A DNA stretch of 64,000 nucleotides from Oxytricha trifallax (GCA_000711775.1 ARYC01000675.1:1-64000); one strand, 5' to 3'. Shown: positions 23,001-35,400, numbered from the stretch's first letter. Program-made: numbers and translations. The notes: generated from the letters alone by a model not told the origin.

Positions 23001-24647
23001 AACATTTGGTTAACCATCATACCCCACTTTTGGCTTTGCACTCTCTGGTCTTAGTACTACTCTACTATTTTTCATGCGATTTTATAGTAAATTTTTGGTA
23101 ACTCTCTCTGCTATACTTCCCATATTGACCATTGAGTTACTGTTCATCATGTTATTGTTATTAATCTGTGATTAATTATTTGACTATGGTTAATCCTCTT
23201 ACTTCAATTCTTCATCATTCATTACTGACCCCAAGTCATTATTGTTTCTCTGCTTTTGGGGTTTTGGAAGAGCAGCTGGAGGTTTACTGGTACCACGCTT
23301 ATTTTAAGTTGCTGTATTAGTTGATACTTTAGCTGTTTATGGCCTGGGTTTACTTGCTTATCTTGTGTTCTAGTCAACCCCTCCAGATTTTTGAACTGTT
23401 TATTTCTATTGTAAAGGTTAGAGCTACTTCGTTGATCCTTTGCTGCCAGTATTACTTGGTTGTTTTTGAGGAGGATTAGTAAAACCCTAATCTTTATCTG
23501 GAGACCCAATATCTGAAAAACGAGAAGGAATTGCGTTGATCTTTTTATGTATATCTTCCATGCTATCTTCATGTTCATACTCAAACTCTGGGTAAATGTT
23601 AGATTGCTCGTCCATTTCTTGTGCTGCAGCGAAAGGATTGAGAGTTTTTTAACTTCCCTTACTCTTCAAAGGCGCAAGTGTTTAATTTTTGTTGTTTATT
23701 GTTTAGATTTGAGTTCCTTGCACTATTTTTGGGTTAGGTATAACACTTCCCATATTAACGAGAGTCTAATTGTCTTTGCTCATCATATTTCCTGTCACAT
23801 TATTTTTGTTCTGAGTTAATTATTGCTACTGGGGTTTGCTAGAGTTTTATGGAAAATTCTTGTCAATTTTAACTTTTTAGTCTTCTTCACTCTAAAACTC
23901 AACCTCATCTTCGATATCATCATCAATAAAACCCGCATCGCTATCTGTCTTAATATCATCTTTTACTGGTGCAAATTTAATCTCCTAAGCAGTTGAAGTC
24001 TACTGTCTATTCTAAGAATAATTGGGCATCTAATCTTTACCTCCAAATGATTACTAATTTTTAACTTGATTGTGCACGTTAGTTTACTGCTTTGCAATTG
24101 GTAGAATGGGAGTTATATTTTTCTTGGTTGCGAAGGGGTTTTCTTCTTTCTTAATAGAAAATGCAGCGAAATCATTGTTCTGATTTTATATCACGGGGAT
24201 CTAGTCATTTGAATCGCCTATCTCTGATTTGAATTCTTCTTTTTCATATTTAAAGGCGTTATCAAAACCATCTCCATCATCATCGTCATCATCAAAGTTA
24301 TCAGAGTGTTCAATGGCTCCCTTAGTCCCGCCTATTTTAATCTGATTGGAATGTTTCGATTCCTCTTCAAAGCTGTCATATTTTTCGTCATCATCTGCAT
24401 TGTTAGCTTTCTTTGTGTTATTATTCATTGCATTATTTGCGTTACCCAAACCTGCTTTCATGCTATTATTTCCAAAAGTATTCTGCTTATTGGGACTACT
24501 TTTTCCCATAATTTATGCTGCCTGGTTGCTATTGGGTTACTTCAAACTATGGCTTGAGCTTTCAAAATCCTCATCTTTGTCGTCTTTATTGAAATATTGA
24601 TCGAATTGTATTTCTTGAGCTTCCTCTTCATCTTCGAAGTCGGACAT
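20003..24647 (-). CDS. Large EF-hand, coiled-coil, IQ-motif protein
   Basis: ATG at 24647 (MSDFEDEEEAQEIQ). Roughly 850 residues of acidic and Q/N-rich sequence are followed by two EF-hands (loops DDDGDEVLTVQE and DANSDGVLTLEE near 21.3-21.4 kb), a long coiled coil (LEERILDLRFRSQRLERELE), at least two IQ motifs (TIQRIFRGIIGRRDAK; ATIIQKMFRRYRQRK) and a basic tail (ILRYWREHKRK) ending near TGA 20003-20005. Several short GT-AG introns are needed, including a 38-nt one upstream of the first IQ motif and a 29-nt one after the second. The order EF-hand, coiled coil, IQ suggests a calmodulin/calcium-regulated cytoskeletal or basal-body protein; that is inference. The last exon border is not certain. 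Confidence 0.72.
22903..22946. other. Candidate IES in EF-hand/IQ gene, pointer ATTCACA
   Basis: 44 bp between ATTCACA at 22896-22902 and 22947-22953 (n = 51, in frame). The frame is open either way, so support rests on the 7-bp repeat and the AT-rich content. Confidence 0.55.
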
Positions 24648-25228
24648 TATGTATATTTCTCGAATAGAATTTAATATTACTTAATTTAAATTAAGATTAT
24701 TCAAATTATACATGAAATATTTTACAAAACTAATTAATTTAAATTTAAAATATTATTCAATCAATTTTATAAATGAATAAAGTTTGATTTTAAACCGAAG
24801 AGGAAAAATATAAAAATTAAGTGCTTTTTAAAGATAACTCATAATTTATATATTTGCTTCTAAATATATTAGCATCATGGGAATATTATTTTTAATAATT
24901 TTATCAATAAAAATGAAGTAAATCTTTTTAATTTTTTAATTAATTCTTTAATATTAAATCATTCAATTTTTTCATTTTAATTTATCTTCTGTTAATGAGA
25001 ATTCGTTTATTTAATCTAAAATAATAATTAAATAAAATTTGCATTTAATTATAATACATTATTGAATGTTAATTTTTTTTAGTTTTCATCTTATAAAAAA
25101 TTTTTGCTATTTCTTTGTTTCAAAATAAGTTATGTTAACTAACAAATATAAAAATTTAAAATGTCAAAATAATTTTACAAATATAACTTATAGTTTAACC
25201 ATTACTCATTTCATAGTATGTTTATATT
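24648..25228. other. AT-rich intergenic stretch
   Basis: No gene or repeat recognised; this is the left edge of the RING-CH array. Confidence 0.5.
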
Positions 25229-26716
25229 TCATTATTATTATTACTACTATTCTAAATCAATCTATCTCTACGACTTGACTATATTTTAGTATCCCATAGT
25301 TTTCTTATACTCAACAAAGCACAAGCGGTATTTCCTGAAGTTATTATCAATATCTCTTAATATGATTTTGGACTTATTATAGTAAATTATAAGCATGAAT
25401 TTTATCAAATAGATATAGAGTAATAGTATGATGAGTTTAATTAATTACAAAATCACTATCTCGTGGAGTGGTAATACTTTCTCGTCTTGATTATCAGTAG
25501 AATTTGTAAAAGTTTTGGTGGTATTAGTTTAATTACAAGATGTAGAAATATAGGGAGAACTGCAATTTATAAAATTTTAGAACTAATAAAAATGGAGTAT
25601 AAATACTGTGAAACGCTAAATTATTATTTTATAACTTTTAGTTTGGCTAAGTTTCACCATCATTAATTGAAGAACTTAAAGAAGTAAAATTGTTTCCAGT
25701 GATATTTGACATATTCTGAAGAAAAGTGCCATTTAACGCAATTGTCTCTATCAAATTCTTTTGCAGTATAATTATCACTTGTTTAATTTAAATGAAAGCC
25801 TTAATCATACATCTGTTAATCTTACAAATCAGAATCATTACATTTCTATTTCTAGCTGAGATCTTCATTTTTAGGAATGTTAATGAGAAAAAAGCTTGTT
25901 GGGAATAAATTATTGAATCTTTCATTCGCATAATAACACATGAAATTGAGCTAATCATAAGTTAAAGTACCATTTTTGAGTAAGAGTGTGATATTTTTGT
26001 AATCTGCAGGACAGAAAAACATTTTCATAGTAAAAATGATATATTATAGATTGATTTAGATCAAAACATTGAAGAGCCTGGATATAAATTCACAACGAAT
26101 CCAAACCATAAATCTACTATATACTTAAGTTTTCCCAATTAGAGTATCAACAATAAGACTGCCTTAATGAAAAGCCCATATTATCGTTACTTCATCATGT
26201 TCTATGGAATTTTTGCGCAACTATCTTTTCAGATGTACTGTTCAAATGTGAATTGACAAATTTGGCATTGAGTACGACTTGAGAAATCAAGCCATGTTTT
26301 CAAGCATGCATGATGGACATATTTCTGTGTTCCTTTGCATTTACATGGTCTTACCGCACTTGAGTAGTCAAAAATTTTGATATCTTCCAGACAAATCCTG
26401 CATTTACTAGAATATTTATGAATATTGAATTGTATAATTTTATTAGCTAAGTTAAATTTGCTTATTTTATCTATTTTTAGTAAGAAAACTATGAGGGTGC
26501 TTCTAATAAATACAAAAATTTAAATTCTTTCCAGATAAGTTTGATATTTTTTAGGTGTATTTGAAATTTTATTTTATTTTTACTGAATAAAATCAATCAT
26601 ATCAAATATTATTTTGATATAAGATGAATTAATAATTTAATTTTAACTTTAAGATTATTATTTATTTAATAATATATATATATATTTAATGATTGCCTTG
26701 TTGATAAAAAACTCAT
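25229..26716 (-). CDS. RING-CH membrane E3 ligase paralog 1, with in-frame TGA
   Basis: First member of an eight-gene array. The putative short first exon starts at ATG 26716 (MSFLSTRQ). The RING-CH zinc finger lies at 26.24-26.42 kb (CRIC, CKCKGTQ, HHAC, CQIC: C4HC3 spacing), then a basic stretch, a membrane helix, a luminal part (CPADYKNIT, NGTLTYDQL) and the shared tail NNFRKYRLCFVEYKKT, ending at TGA 25229-25231. MARCH-type ligases ubiquitinate membrane proteins. A TGA at 26229-26231 falls where paralogs have Arg in KRKDGC; a single AGA-to-TGA change would explain it. This copy may be a pseudogene. The join of first exon to RING is not settled. Confidence 0.7.
26023..26062. other. IES at conserved site, paralog 1, pointer AAAACAT
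   Basis: 40 bp between AAAACAT at 26016-26022 and 26063-26069. Removal joins PGSSMF to FCPADYKN, the same site as in the other paralogs. Confidence 0.85.
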
Positions 26717-26750
26717 TTTTAAAAGTATATTTTAAACAGAAATGTTTATA
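26688..26750 (-). promoter_or_regulatory. Conserved 5' box of RING-CH paralog 1
   Basis: Block shared by seven paralogs. On the minus strand it has an AAACAG/TTTCTGTTT-like upstream part, a run ending TTTTAAA, and ATGAG...TCAACAAGGCAAT. It may be the promoter plus first exon. Confidence 0.5.
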
Positions 26751-27897
26751 AATTACTTTAATTTATTTTTAATTCATTAATATGAAAAAATAAATAATTT
26801 TGATAAATTATTTTAGACAGTAGTAATATTCAATTAAAATATTAAAAGTTTATCAATAATTTATCTTAGGATTACAATACAATTATAATATTTTTGAATT
26901 ATTCTTTCATTTTAATTATATCATATAATTTAAATTTTCATTTTAAATTGGAGATTATATATGATTTTTTAAATATAAATTTTAGCAAAACTTGTTATAT
27001 TAATTTTATTTACAGTAAGATTTATTTTTTATTGAAGATTATATAAAGTTTAATTTAAATTATTTTTTTTAGCATCAATTTTCAATATTTTAATAACCAC
27101 ATCAATTCTAAATATTATAGTTATCATTAAAAATCAATTAAATATAATCTCACAAAATAAATGAATATGATATTAGTAAACATGTTGTAGCCTAACTTAC
27201 ATAATTATTAAGAATTATAAACTACTTAAACAGATAAAAATAATCTTTTTTTTAAAAAAAATACTGAAGTACAGTATCCCGGCATGAAATTATTCATTAT
27301 TTCTATTATTAAATAACTTGCTTACTAATATAAAGAAATGATCCTTGGCGCTAGCACTTTCATAATTATTTTAAATAACTGTAAATTATTTTATTTCTCT
27401 TTACTATTAAATATTTCCCTTTTTAATTTCTCCTTGCTATTTTATTCAAAATTTCTTATAAATTTCTATCCATGTGTATAATTTCTTATAAATATTTATA
27501 ATCTAGGATAACAATAAACATAAATATCTTTTGAGCTGATTATTTAGCCCACACAAAATATTAACAGTTATTTGAAAATTATATTTTAATTAAAGTTTGA
27601 AATAAAATTTATTGCCCAACAATTTCTACATAGGACTTTTATTTGAAGATTAAATGATTTGAATTTATATTTGAAATTATAGATTACATTAATATTCATT
27701 ATGAATTTTAGATTATTTCTTTTAAATACTATAATGATGGAAATTGACAATTTTTAAGTATAAAAACTTATCAATATTGTTTAGAATTACTAAGTTATTT
27801 ACAAAAGAAAATTTAAATGAACAAATATCATAAAATCAATTAAATATCTATAAATTACAATAACAATAACATCAATTTACAATTCTATCATTCTATA
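26751..27897. other. AT-rich spacer of the array
   Basis: More than 1.1 kb with no coding, tandem repeat or inverted repeat that I can support. Confidence 0.5.
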
Positions 27898-30800
27898 TCT
27901 ACATTATTTTGTTCAAATTCCAATTACTTTTCTAATTTCATGATCTAATATCTCTTGGTTTTCTTATACTCCACAAAACACCAATTTTCTTCCCTGAATT
28001 CTCCAATTAGCTGATTACATCCCTTCATGCCTTACTATTAATATAGAGTAATAATAATGGGGAAACAGTTAAATAATAATAAAAAATGAATTTAAATAAA
28101 AAATGATCAAATTAATTACATTATTATGCACATATTTTTGAAATTAAGAGTAATGTTAAACTAAATATAAACTGATATTATTTTGATAAATATAAAATAA
28201 AAATGGATTAGAGTGGAAATCTCAATGTCATGCTATTAAAGTAAGTATAACTCCATTTATTCTAATTATCCCTTCTAAAAATATTTATTTTAGTCATTTA
28301 TTCATTTTCAAAACTATTTTTAAGAAAATCATCCATAAATTTGAGATGGAAATATTACAGATTATAATAAATTAATGAAAAATATGCAACCATCAAATAC
28401 ATATAGATTAACCTTAAAGTGTTTTCTGTATATAAATAATTATGTTCAAACTTTATAGGATATTACTTACACAGTGCAAACATTTCAGTTGTTCGCTGAA
28501 ATAGAACAATTTTGAAAAACTTGAAATAATTTATTTTGTAAAGAATTAATTACTGACAGTTAGTAATAATCAAAGTATATTTCCATTTTTTTATCGCATT
28601 TTTAAAGACTTTTCGCTTAGAAATAATAAAACTTTTAAATATATCAATTTTGTATCAGTTGTCTTTTATTAATCTTTTATTTATTCCTAATCTTTTGTAT
28701 TTTATCAATAATTTAAATCAAGCAGTAGCTATTTTGAAAAAAATGATTGACTATATTATTATTTTATTTTAATTAATCAAACATGGAATATTGTAATTTC
28801 TCATTTTATTATCTTTTGCAAATCATTTCTATATTCAGATCTCTTTTCTCATTCGACATTTCTAGATTTTTTCTAAAACATTTTGCTTTTTTTTAGGAAA
28901 ATACCCTGGAAATATGATGAAGAAGATATCTTTAAGAATATCTAGAAATGACGAATTAGAAATGAGGCCCTAAAATATATTAATTAAAAAAAATAATTAA
29001 TACAGAAATTGAAATATTCTTTGTTAGATTAATTAATTAAAATAGAATAAGAATATAGTTAGTCATCAACTGAAATAGCTACTGCTTGATTTCAGTTGAT
29101 GTAATCTAATATGATCATAATTCTATTTTAACTCTTTTTTTATTTGTTTTTATATATTTCCCCATTTTTATTATACTAGATTAATAGAACTGTTTAGGTA
29201 AAATATACAAAGAGTATAAATAAAGGTAAAGAATAGGCAGCTTAAGTATTTGCCTTCCAATTTCCTCAATCAATGTAAGTTCATGTTAGTTTTAAGTGCT
29301 GGAAGAATTGGATATGATGCTGATAGTTGAATTGATATATATAAAATTGGAGTAATAACTGTGGTGAAATAAGAAGTTTAAAGATTTACATTTGTTTTCA
29401 AAGCTGCTGTTCTACATGTTAAGTGGAAATGAGTTATTTGACTGATTTTTGGAATTTTTACTTTTAAAATCATGGAATTTACTTGTTAGATTTACATATT
29501 TACCTTAAACCTGCCACTATTAATCCAGGAAAATCGAATCATTGCCACTCTACAAAGAGCTGCTAAATTCTTGATGATAAAAGTTAAAGAAAGGTAAAGT
29601 GGTTGGAAAGATATAATTGAATCGATCATTTGCATATAAACAGATGGTACTAAGCTAATCTTAAGTTAGTGTCCCATTTTCAAGTTATAGAGTGATACTT
29701 TTGTAATCATCTTGGCAAACAAACAGTTTAACAAATTTTATAAATTAATTTTTATATATTTGTGATTTAAAACATTGAAGAACCTGGATAATGAAGAATA
29801 ATCCCTCTAAACCATGAATCAAAGAAAAATTTCAAATATATCAGTTTGATCATTGTTCCATCCGAGATCCCCTCCCCACCCCCTCACAGGCCTAAAACGA
29901 GACCCCCCTCCCACCATAACAACATCCCTATTCATACGAAAAACTTTATTCTCGATGTTTAAATCATTTTCCTTCTTGACATCTTGATCTCTTAATATTT
30001 TATATACATAAAATAAATCATTTTTTTCATTTTTTTAAAACAAACCAATTTGCTGCTCTTAAATCAAATTTCTTTTTTATCAACTTTCACTACTTCCTTC
30101 AACTTTTTATGTTTATGCTCCCATATGAAATTAATTGAAAATATATTTACATTTGACTCGATAATAATATATTAAAAATTTTTGAGCCAACAAACTCATA
30201 CAAGTTTATTTTTTTAAAAATTTTATTCACTTTAGTAGTCTTTATTCGAAATATGATTAATTTTGATAGTTAGTTTTTTCCAATTTTTCTTTGATTATTA
30301 CTATAAACATTTCTATAGAAACTAATAGTTATGGAAAAATTGGTATGAAAGAATATTAAAATAAAACCTATTTTATTATTATAAATAAATTTATTTAAAC
30401 TATCTAAATAAATCAAGAAATTATATATATAAAAAGAGGTCCCTTTGCTAACTTATTAATAATAAATATTTAAAAGGGTTTGTTTTATTTTAATATTCTT
30501 TCATACCAATTTTTCCATAACTATTAGTTTCTATAGAAATGTTTATAGTAATAATCAAAGAAAAATTGGAAAAAACTAACTATCAAAATTAATCATATTT
30601 CGAATAAAGACTACTAAAGTGAATAAAATTTTTAAAAAAATAAACTTGTATGAGTTTGTTGGCTCAAAAATTTTTAATATATTATTATCGAGTCAAATGT
30701 AAATATATTTTCAATTAATTTCATATGGGAGCATAAACATAAAAAGTTGAAGGAAGTAGTGAAAGTTGATAAAAAAGAAATTTGATTTAAGAGCAGCAAA

Positions 30801-31734
30801 TTGGTTTGTTTTAAAAAAATGAAAAAAATGATTTATTTTATGTATATAAAATATTAAGAGATCAAGATGTCAAGAAGGAAAATGATTTAAACATCGAGAA
30901 TAAAGTTTTTCGTATGAATAGGGATGTTGTTATGGTGGGAGGGGGGTCTCGTTTTAGGCCTGTGAGGGGGTCTCGATTTAGGCCTGGGAGGGGGTCTCAG
31001 TTGGAACAGATCATTAAATCAAGGAATAGCTTTATTAATGGTATTTTACTGTGTGATCTAAGCATATTGTAAAGGATTTTTGCGCAACCATCTTTTCTCT
31101 TGTACTTTTCAAATTTAAAGAGACAAACATGACATTAAGTATGATTTGAGAAATCCAGCCATTTTTTTAAGCATTTGTGATGAACGAATTGCTGGGTTCC
31201 TTTGCATTTGCATGGTCTCACTGCTCTCGAGAAGTCAAATCTACTGATATCTTCAAAACAAATCCTGCATTCATAAAAAAGTAATTTAAAATAATTATAA
31301 ATTTTTCACAGAGTAATACTATTTATTCAAGAATTGTTTATTTTATAAATAATATGATACAATAATATGGATTTATTTTAATTACTTTTAGAAGGGAAAA
31401 TGGAAATACAGTGGGCATCCATTCCAAAGTAAGGATATTTTTACTATTCAATGTAATTAATATCGCCTCAGGATTTAGAATGGATTTAGAATTAATTTCT
31501 AAGGACTTAATATAAATGTCAGGAAGCTATTTGTAAAAAAAAATATATAATTTATTTTTTTTTCAAATATAAAAATTATGTTTCTATATTTTATTTTTTT
31601 TATTATTTAAATTTTGGATGATTTTTATAAATTAAAAAATTATATATAAACAAGCAATTAATATTGAATATCTCTGTTGATTTTTTTTATTTATGTAATA
31701 ATTTATATTGATTGCCTTGTTGATTAAAATCTCA
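27898..31734 (-). CDS. RING-CH paralog 2, interrupted by foldback element
   Basis: The putative first exon is at ATG 31734 (MRFQSTRQ). The RING-CH finger is at 31.09-31.27 kb (CRIC, CKCKGTQ, HHKC, CHVC), and the coding then runs LIKLFLDLM to the edge of a 1,154-bp element. After the element it resumes in frame as IKLIYLKFFFDSW. The luminal part (CQDDYKSIT, NGTLTQDQL) follows, and the tail EFREENWCFVEYKKTKRYQ ends at TGA 27898-27900. The region 28.1-29.0 kb, where the second membrane segment should lie, is AT-rich and holds only small inverted repeats, so that exon is missing, very diverged or buried among further IESs. Whether the somatic copy is functional depends on precise removal of the element. 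Confidence 0.65.
28848..28966. repeat. Imperfect inverted repeat
   Basis: ATTCGACATTTCTAGAT on the left is matched, inverted, by TATCTAGAAATGACGAAT on the right, around a loop of about 60 bp. Possibly a relic of a small palindromic element. Confidence 0.5.
29038..29129. repeat. Small foldback hairpin
   Basis: Inner stem CATCAACTGAAAT (29064-29076) with ATTTCAGTTGATG (29089-29101); outer stem AAAATAGAAT (29038-29047) with ATTCTATTTT (29120-29129). Confidence 0.7.
29726..29769. other. IES at conserved site, paralog 2, pointer AAACA
   Basis: 44 bp between AAACA at 29721-29725 and 29770-29774. Removal joins PGSSMF to VCQDDYKS in frame. Confidence 0.8.
29855..31008. mobile_element. 1,154-bp foldback (MITE-like) element
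   Basis: Flanked by the 7-bp direct repeat GATCATT (29848-29854 and 31009-31015). The two arms of roughly 500 bp are near-perfect inverted copies (left to about 30,368, right from about 30,483) around a spacer of about 114 bp. The outermost ends are GC-rich and built from units such as GAGACCCCCTCACAGGCC; the right end carries one unit more than the left. I see no transposase, so it looks non-autonomous. High arm identity suggests a young insertion. It sits inside the coding sequence of RING-CH paralog 2. Confidence 0.9.
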
Positions 31735-31765
31735 TTTTAAAAGTTTAATATAAACAGAAGTATTT
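31708..31765 (-). promoter_or_regulatory. Conserved 5' box of RING-CH paralog 2
   Basis: Same block as in paralog 1; it reads ATGAGATTTTAATCAACAAG on the minus strand. Confidence 0.5.
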
Positions 31766-32421
31766 TTATATCAATCAAATAATTTATTTTGAAATTTCAA
31801 TTACCTTCACAGATCAAAATTTTAATTAGCAAATTTATTTATTAATTAATTTTGTTCAAATTTAATCTTATATTTATAACTTTAATATAAAATTATATCA
31901 TTTAAAAAATTATACATTTGATATTTTTTTCTCTTCAGTATTATATAATTAATCTAATCATAATTATGTATATTTTAAATTAAAAGAATGTGATAAAATG
32001 ATATAAAATTAATTTAACTTGACTTATTTAAATTTATCCAAATATATGTAATTTACTATGTATCACTGAATTCACTAATAAACAGCAATATCCTATTTTT
32101 AATCGAATATAGTATTTTAATTTTTAAAGAATCTGCATAAAATACGACTAGTAAATTAAAATAAATAAAATTGAGCTAAAGTTAAGAATAATTAAACTTA
32201 GACTTACAATATGTAAAAAAAAATTTTGCTTAAAATGATGTAAATATATATGCTCATAACTTTATGTTAATGCTTTCGATAAAATAAGTTTTAATATAAT
32301 TGAAGATATATATTTTTCAAATTTTTATCATAAAATCAAAGTAATGATCTTATTAATGAAATAAAGTAATGAAAAATCTAAAAACATAACTTATATAGTC
32401 GAAATAAACACAATTCCATCG
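31766..32421. other. AT-rich spacer of the array
   Basis: Nothing recognised. Confidence 0.5.
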
Positions 32422-35400
32422 TCATAGTTTTTTCTATTCTTCATTTATTTATCTCTACTATTTAATGATTTGTTATCTCTTAGCCATTTTATACTCCACA
32501 AAGCACAAATTTTTTCTCCTGAAGTTTTTATCTATATACTTTAAAAATTCCTTCCAACTTGTATAAAAGTATTTGAGAAAGTCTTTTGACAAGTAAAGTA
32601 TTTCGAGAAGCAAAACTGGTCTTAGTAAGTATGACACAAATGGGTATTGACGTCCTCCAGTCACAGATGACGTCCTCCAGTCACAGGTGACGTCAGGAAG
32701 TCACACTGACGTCAGGAGGTCACAGGTGACGTCGGGAAATCATAGTGACGTCCGGAAGTCACAGATGACGTCAGGAGGTCACAGGTGACGTCCGGAGGTC
32801 ACAGATGACGTCCTCCAGTCACAGGGCGACGTCAGGAAGTCACAGCTGACGTCTCGCAGTCACAGATGACGTCCTCCAGTCACAGGTGACGTCAGGAAGT
32901 CACAGCTGACGTCAGCGAAGTCACAGGTAGTCGAATCCTAGGAGCCCAGTCACAGATGACGTCAGGAGGTCACAGGTGACGTCCGGAGGTCACAGGTGAC
33001 GTCAGGAAGTCACAGTGACGTCAGGAGGTCACAGCTGACGTCCCCAGTCACAGATGACGTCCGGAGGTCACAGGTGACGTCAGGAAGTCACAGCTGACGT
33101 CCGCAAGTCACAGGTGACGTCCGGAAGTCACACTGACGTCATACAGTCACAGATGACGTCAGGAGGTCACAGATGACGTCCGGAGGTCACAGATGACGTC
33201 AGGAGGTCACATTATAATAAATATTGAAATTTTAATGTGATAGATTTGGGAAGCACTATAAAAGATATTTCTATGAACTTTTCCGGCAGTGTCCTTGGTG
33301 CGGGATCAAAAAGAGTGGATCCCCTTGTTTGAACAACCAAAGTTAAACAAATAATTGCTGAGTTCAAGGAGTTGGCACCCTGACAAGGCTCAGATGCAAT
33401 TCATTTGATAAAAAAATTTCGGATTGTATATTAAATGTAATCTTAAAAACTTCATCGTTACTAATTAATTATAAATTTTTTTATATAAAAAGACATTGAG
33501 TATGTATTTTTTAAGCTTGATTAATTCTTATTTTTATTAGATTATTTTGCCACAATTTTCGACTAAAATCTTTTATTATGTCTGTGTAGCTGTTCATCAT
33601 TTCATGCACATTCTTGACCCAATATTCAAGTAAGGCAAAACTCCTTTAATTGGATTTATATGAATCATCATCCTATAATGTTTGCATTAATATTTTGAAC
33701 ATTCAAGACATTATTCTTGCATTTATTCAAAAATTTGATTACCAGTCTTAGGTATGTACAATACTAATTTATGCGAAAAATTAGCTAACTAGTCTTTTTA
33801 TGGTATTTCTTGTTTTTTTTTCATCTATAAAATTTTTACATCTTTACATGCTCTTCAATTAACCAAACTAGCCATACTTATCTATCGAATATTGCTTCTT
33901 CAGGTAAGAATAGTTCAAATTTAAGTGGGTTTACAAGGTTTCATACAACTAAATAAAAACAAATTATCTATCATAATTGTCTTTTCGGAGGCTTTGTCTC
34001 CAAATATGTAAAGGGGTTACCGCCACTTGACCCATGTTATTATTTATTTTGCTATGGTTGCGAACAAGAAGTTCCACCACTTGTGATCCCGAAATGCTAG
34101 TTGTTGCAGTCATAAGACCCTCCCGTAAAAAATTGAGTGCTTTGAACGTTTATTACAAATAAATTTCCTTATTTATAATACTGTGACTTTCTGACGTCAT
34201 CTGTGACCGGAGGACGTCATCTGTGACTGGAGGACGTCACCTGTGACCGGAGGACGTCACCTGTGAACTCCTGACGTCAGTGTGACTTCCCGACGTCACC
34301 TTGTGACTTCCTGACGTCACCTGTGACTTCCTGACGTCATCTGTGACCGGAGGACGTCATCTGTGACTGGAGGACGTCAATACCCGACACAAATAAATAA
34401 CACACATGTGATTGTCTCCTGTCATTCTAATATTTCTATAAGTTTGATGTGGTGACATTGAATTAATGGTTTAGTTGTGTGTAACATTTAGGATTACAGT
34501 TTAATTTATATAATTTATAATTATTTATCATAAATTGATAATAATGGATAGGTCTTTGGCTAAGTATTTTATTTATTAAAAATTTCTAGTTTAGATAAGA
34601 AACAGGATCTTGAAATATGAAATATTAAGAGATACTTTAATTTTGGAAGTTTAACTTCGAATTCTGAGGAAAAGTGTTGTATAAATTTTACATATAATCG
34701 CAAGAGTCTCCCTCAAAATCGTTTGTTGTATAGTTTTCAATTGTTTTGTTTTTGTAATCGTCTAGACCCTCTTTTGGTAGATATTTTCTGGAAAAACTAC
34801 TAATATCCAATAAAGATAAGAAGCTTGGAAAGTATTAACCAACTAAATTCTTGATAAAAGGTACAGTTTAAGAGTATTAGTAATTAAAACGATCGCTTGC
34901 ATAGATGCACATGAAGCTCAGCTAATCTTGATTTAAAGTTCCATTTTTAAGTTACAAATTGATATTTTAGTAATCAGTAGGACAGAAAAACATAAAGATT
35001 ATATATTAAATATAAATGAAAACACTGAAGATCCTGGGTAAAACTGTAAAACTGTAAAAACCCAGAAATTTATATAGATATATAAAAGCCCCCATATTAG
35101 TGTTTAATGGAAAAGTGGTCCAACAATAAATTAAATTAGTTTTCGTGATTTGATCATGTTCTCAGTAACTTTTAAGCAACCATCTTTTCTCTTGTATTTT
35201 TCAAAATTAAAGGAGCATACTTTGCATTGAGTGTGGCTAGAATTTCCCAGCCATTTTTATAAACATTTGTGGTGCACAAATTCTTAGGTTCCTTTGCATT
35301 TACAAGGTCTCACAGCGCTCGAATAGCCGAATCTGCTGATATCTTCCATACAAATTCTGCATTCACTTAAAAAACATTCATTATATAAAATCTAATTCTT

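Larger units (their letters stand above)
32642..34385. mobile_element. 1,744-bp element with TGACGTC-repeat termini
   Basis: Flanked by the 9-bp direct repeat GACACAAAT (32633-32641 and 34386-34394). Its ends are inverted copies beginning GGGTATTGACGTCCTCCAG. Long arrays of an 18-20 bp unit fill both ends in opposite orientation and surround an AT-rich core with a spliced reading frame on the minus strand. Base composition of the arrays is far more GC-rich than the surroundings. No known transposase motif was seen, so the class is unassigned; the 9-bp duplication and inverted ends fit a DNA transposon or a derivative. Confidence 0.88.

Noticed and set aside
28100-29000. Large retroelement or LINE remnant in the array spacer
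   Set aside because: No reverse transcriptase, integrase or LTR-like signal found; only small inverted repeats.
32648-33210. Repeat array resembling a CRISPR
   Set aside because: There are no unique spacers of constant length; the units are contiguous, and the array is mirrored at the other end of an element with a target duplication.
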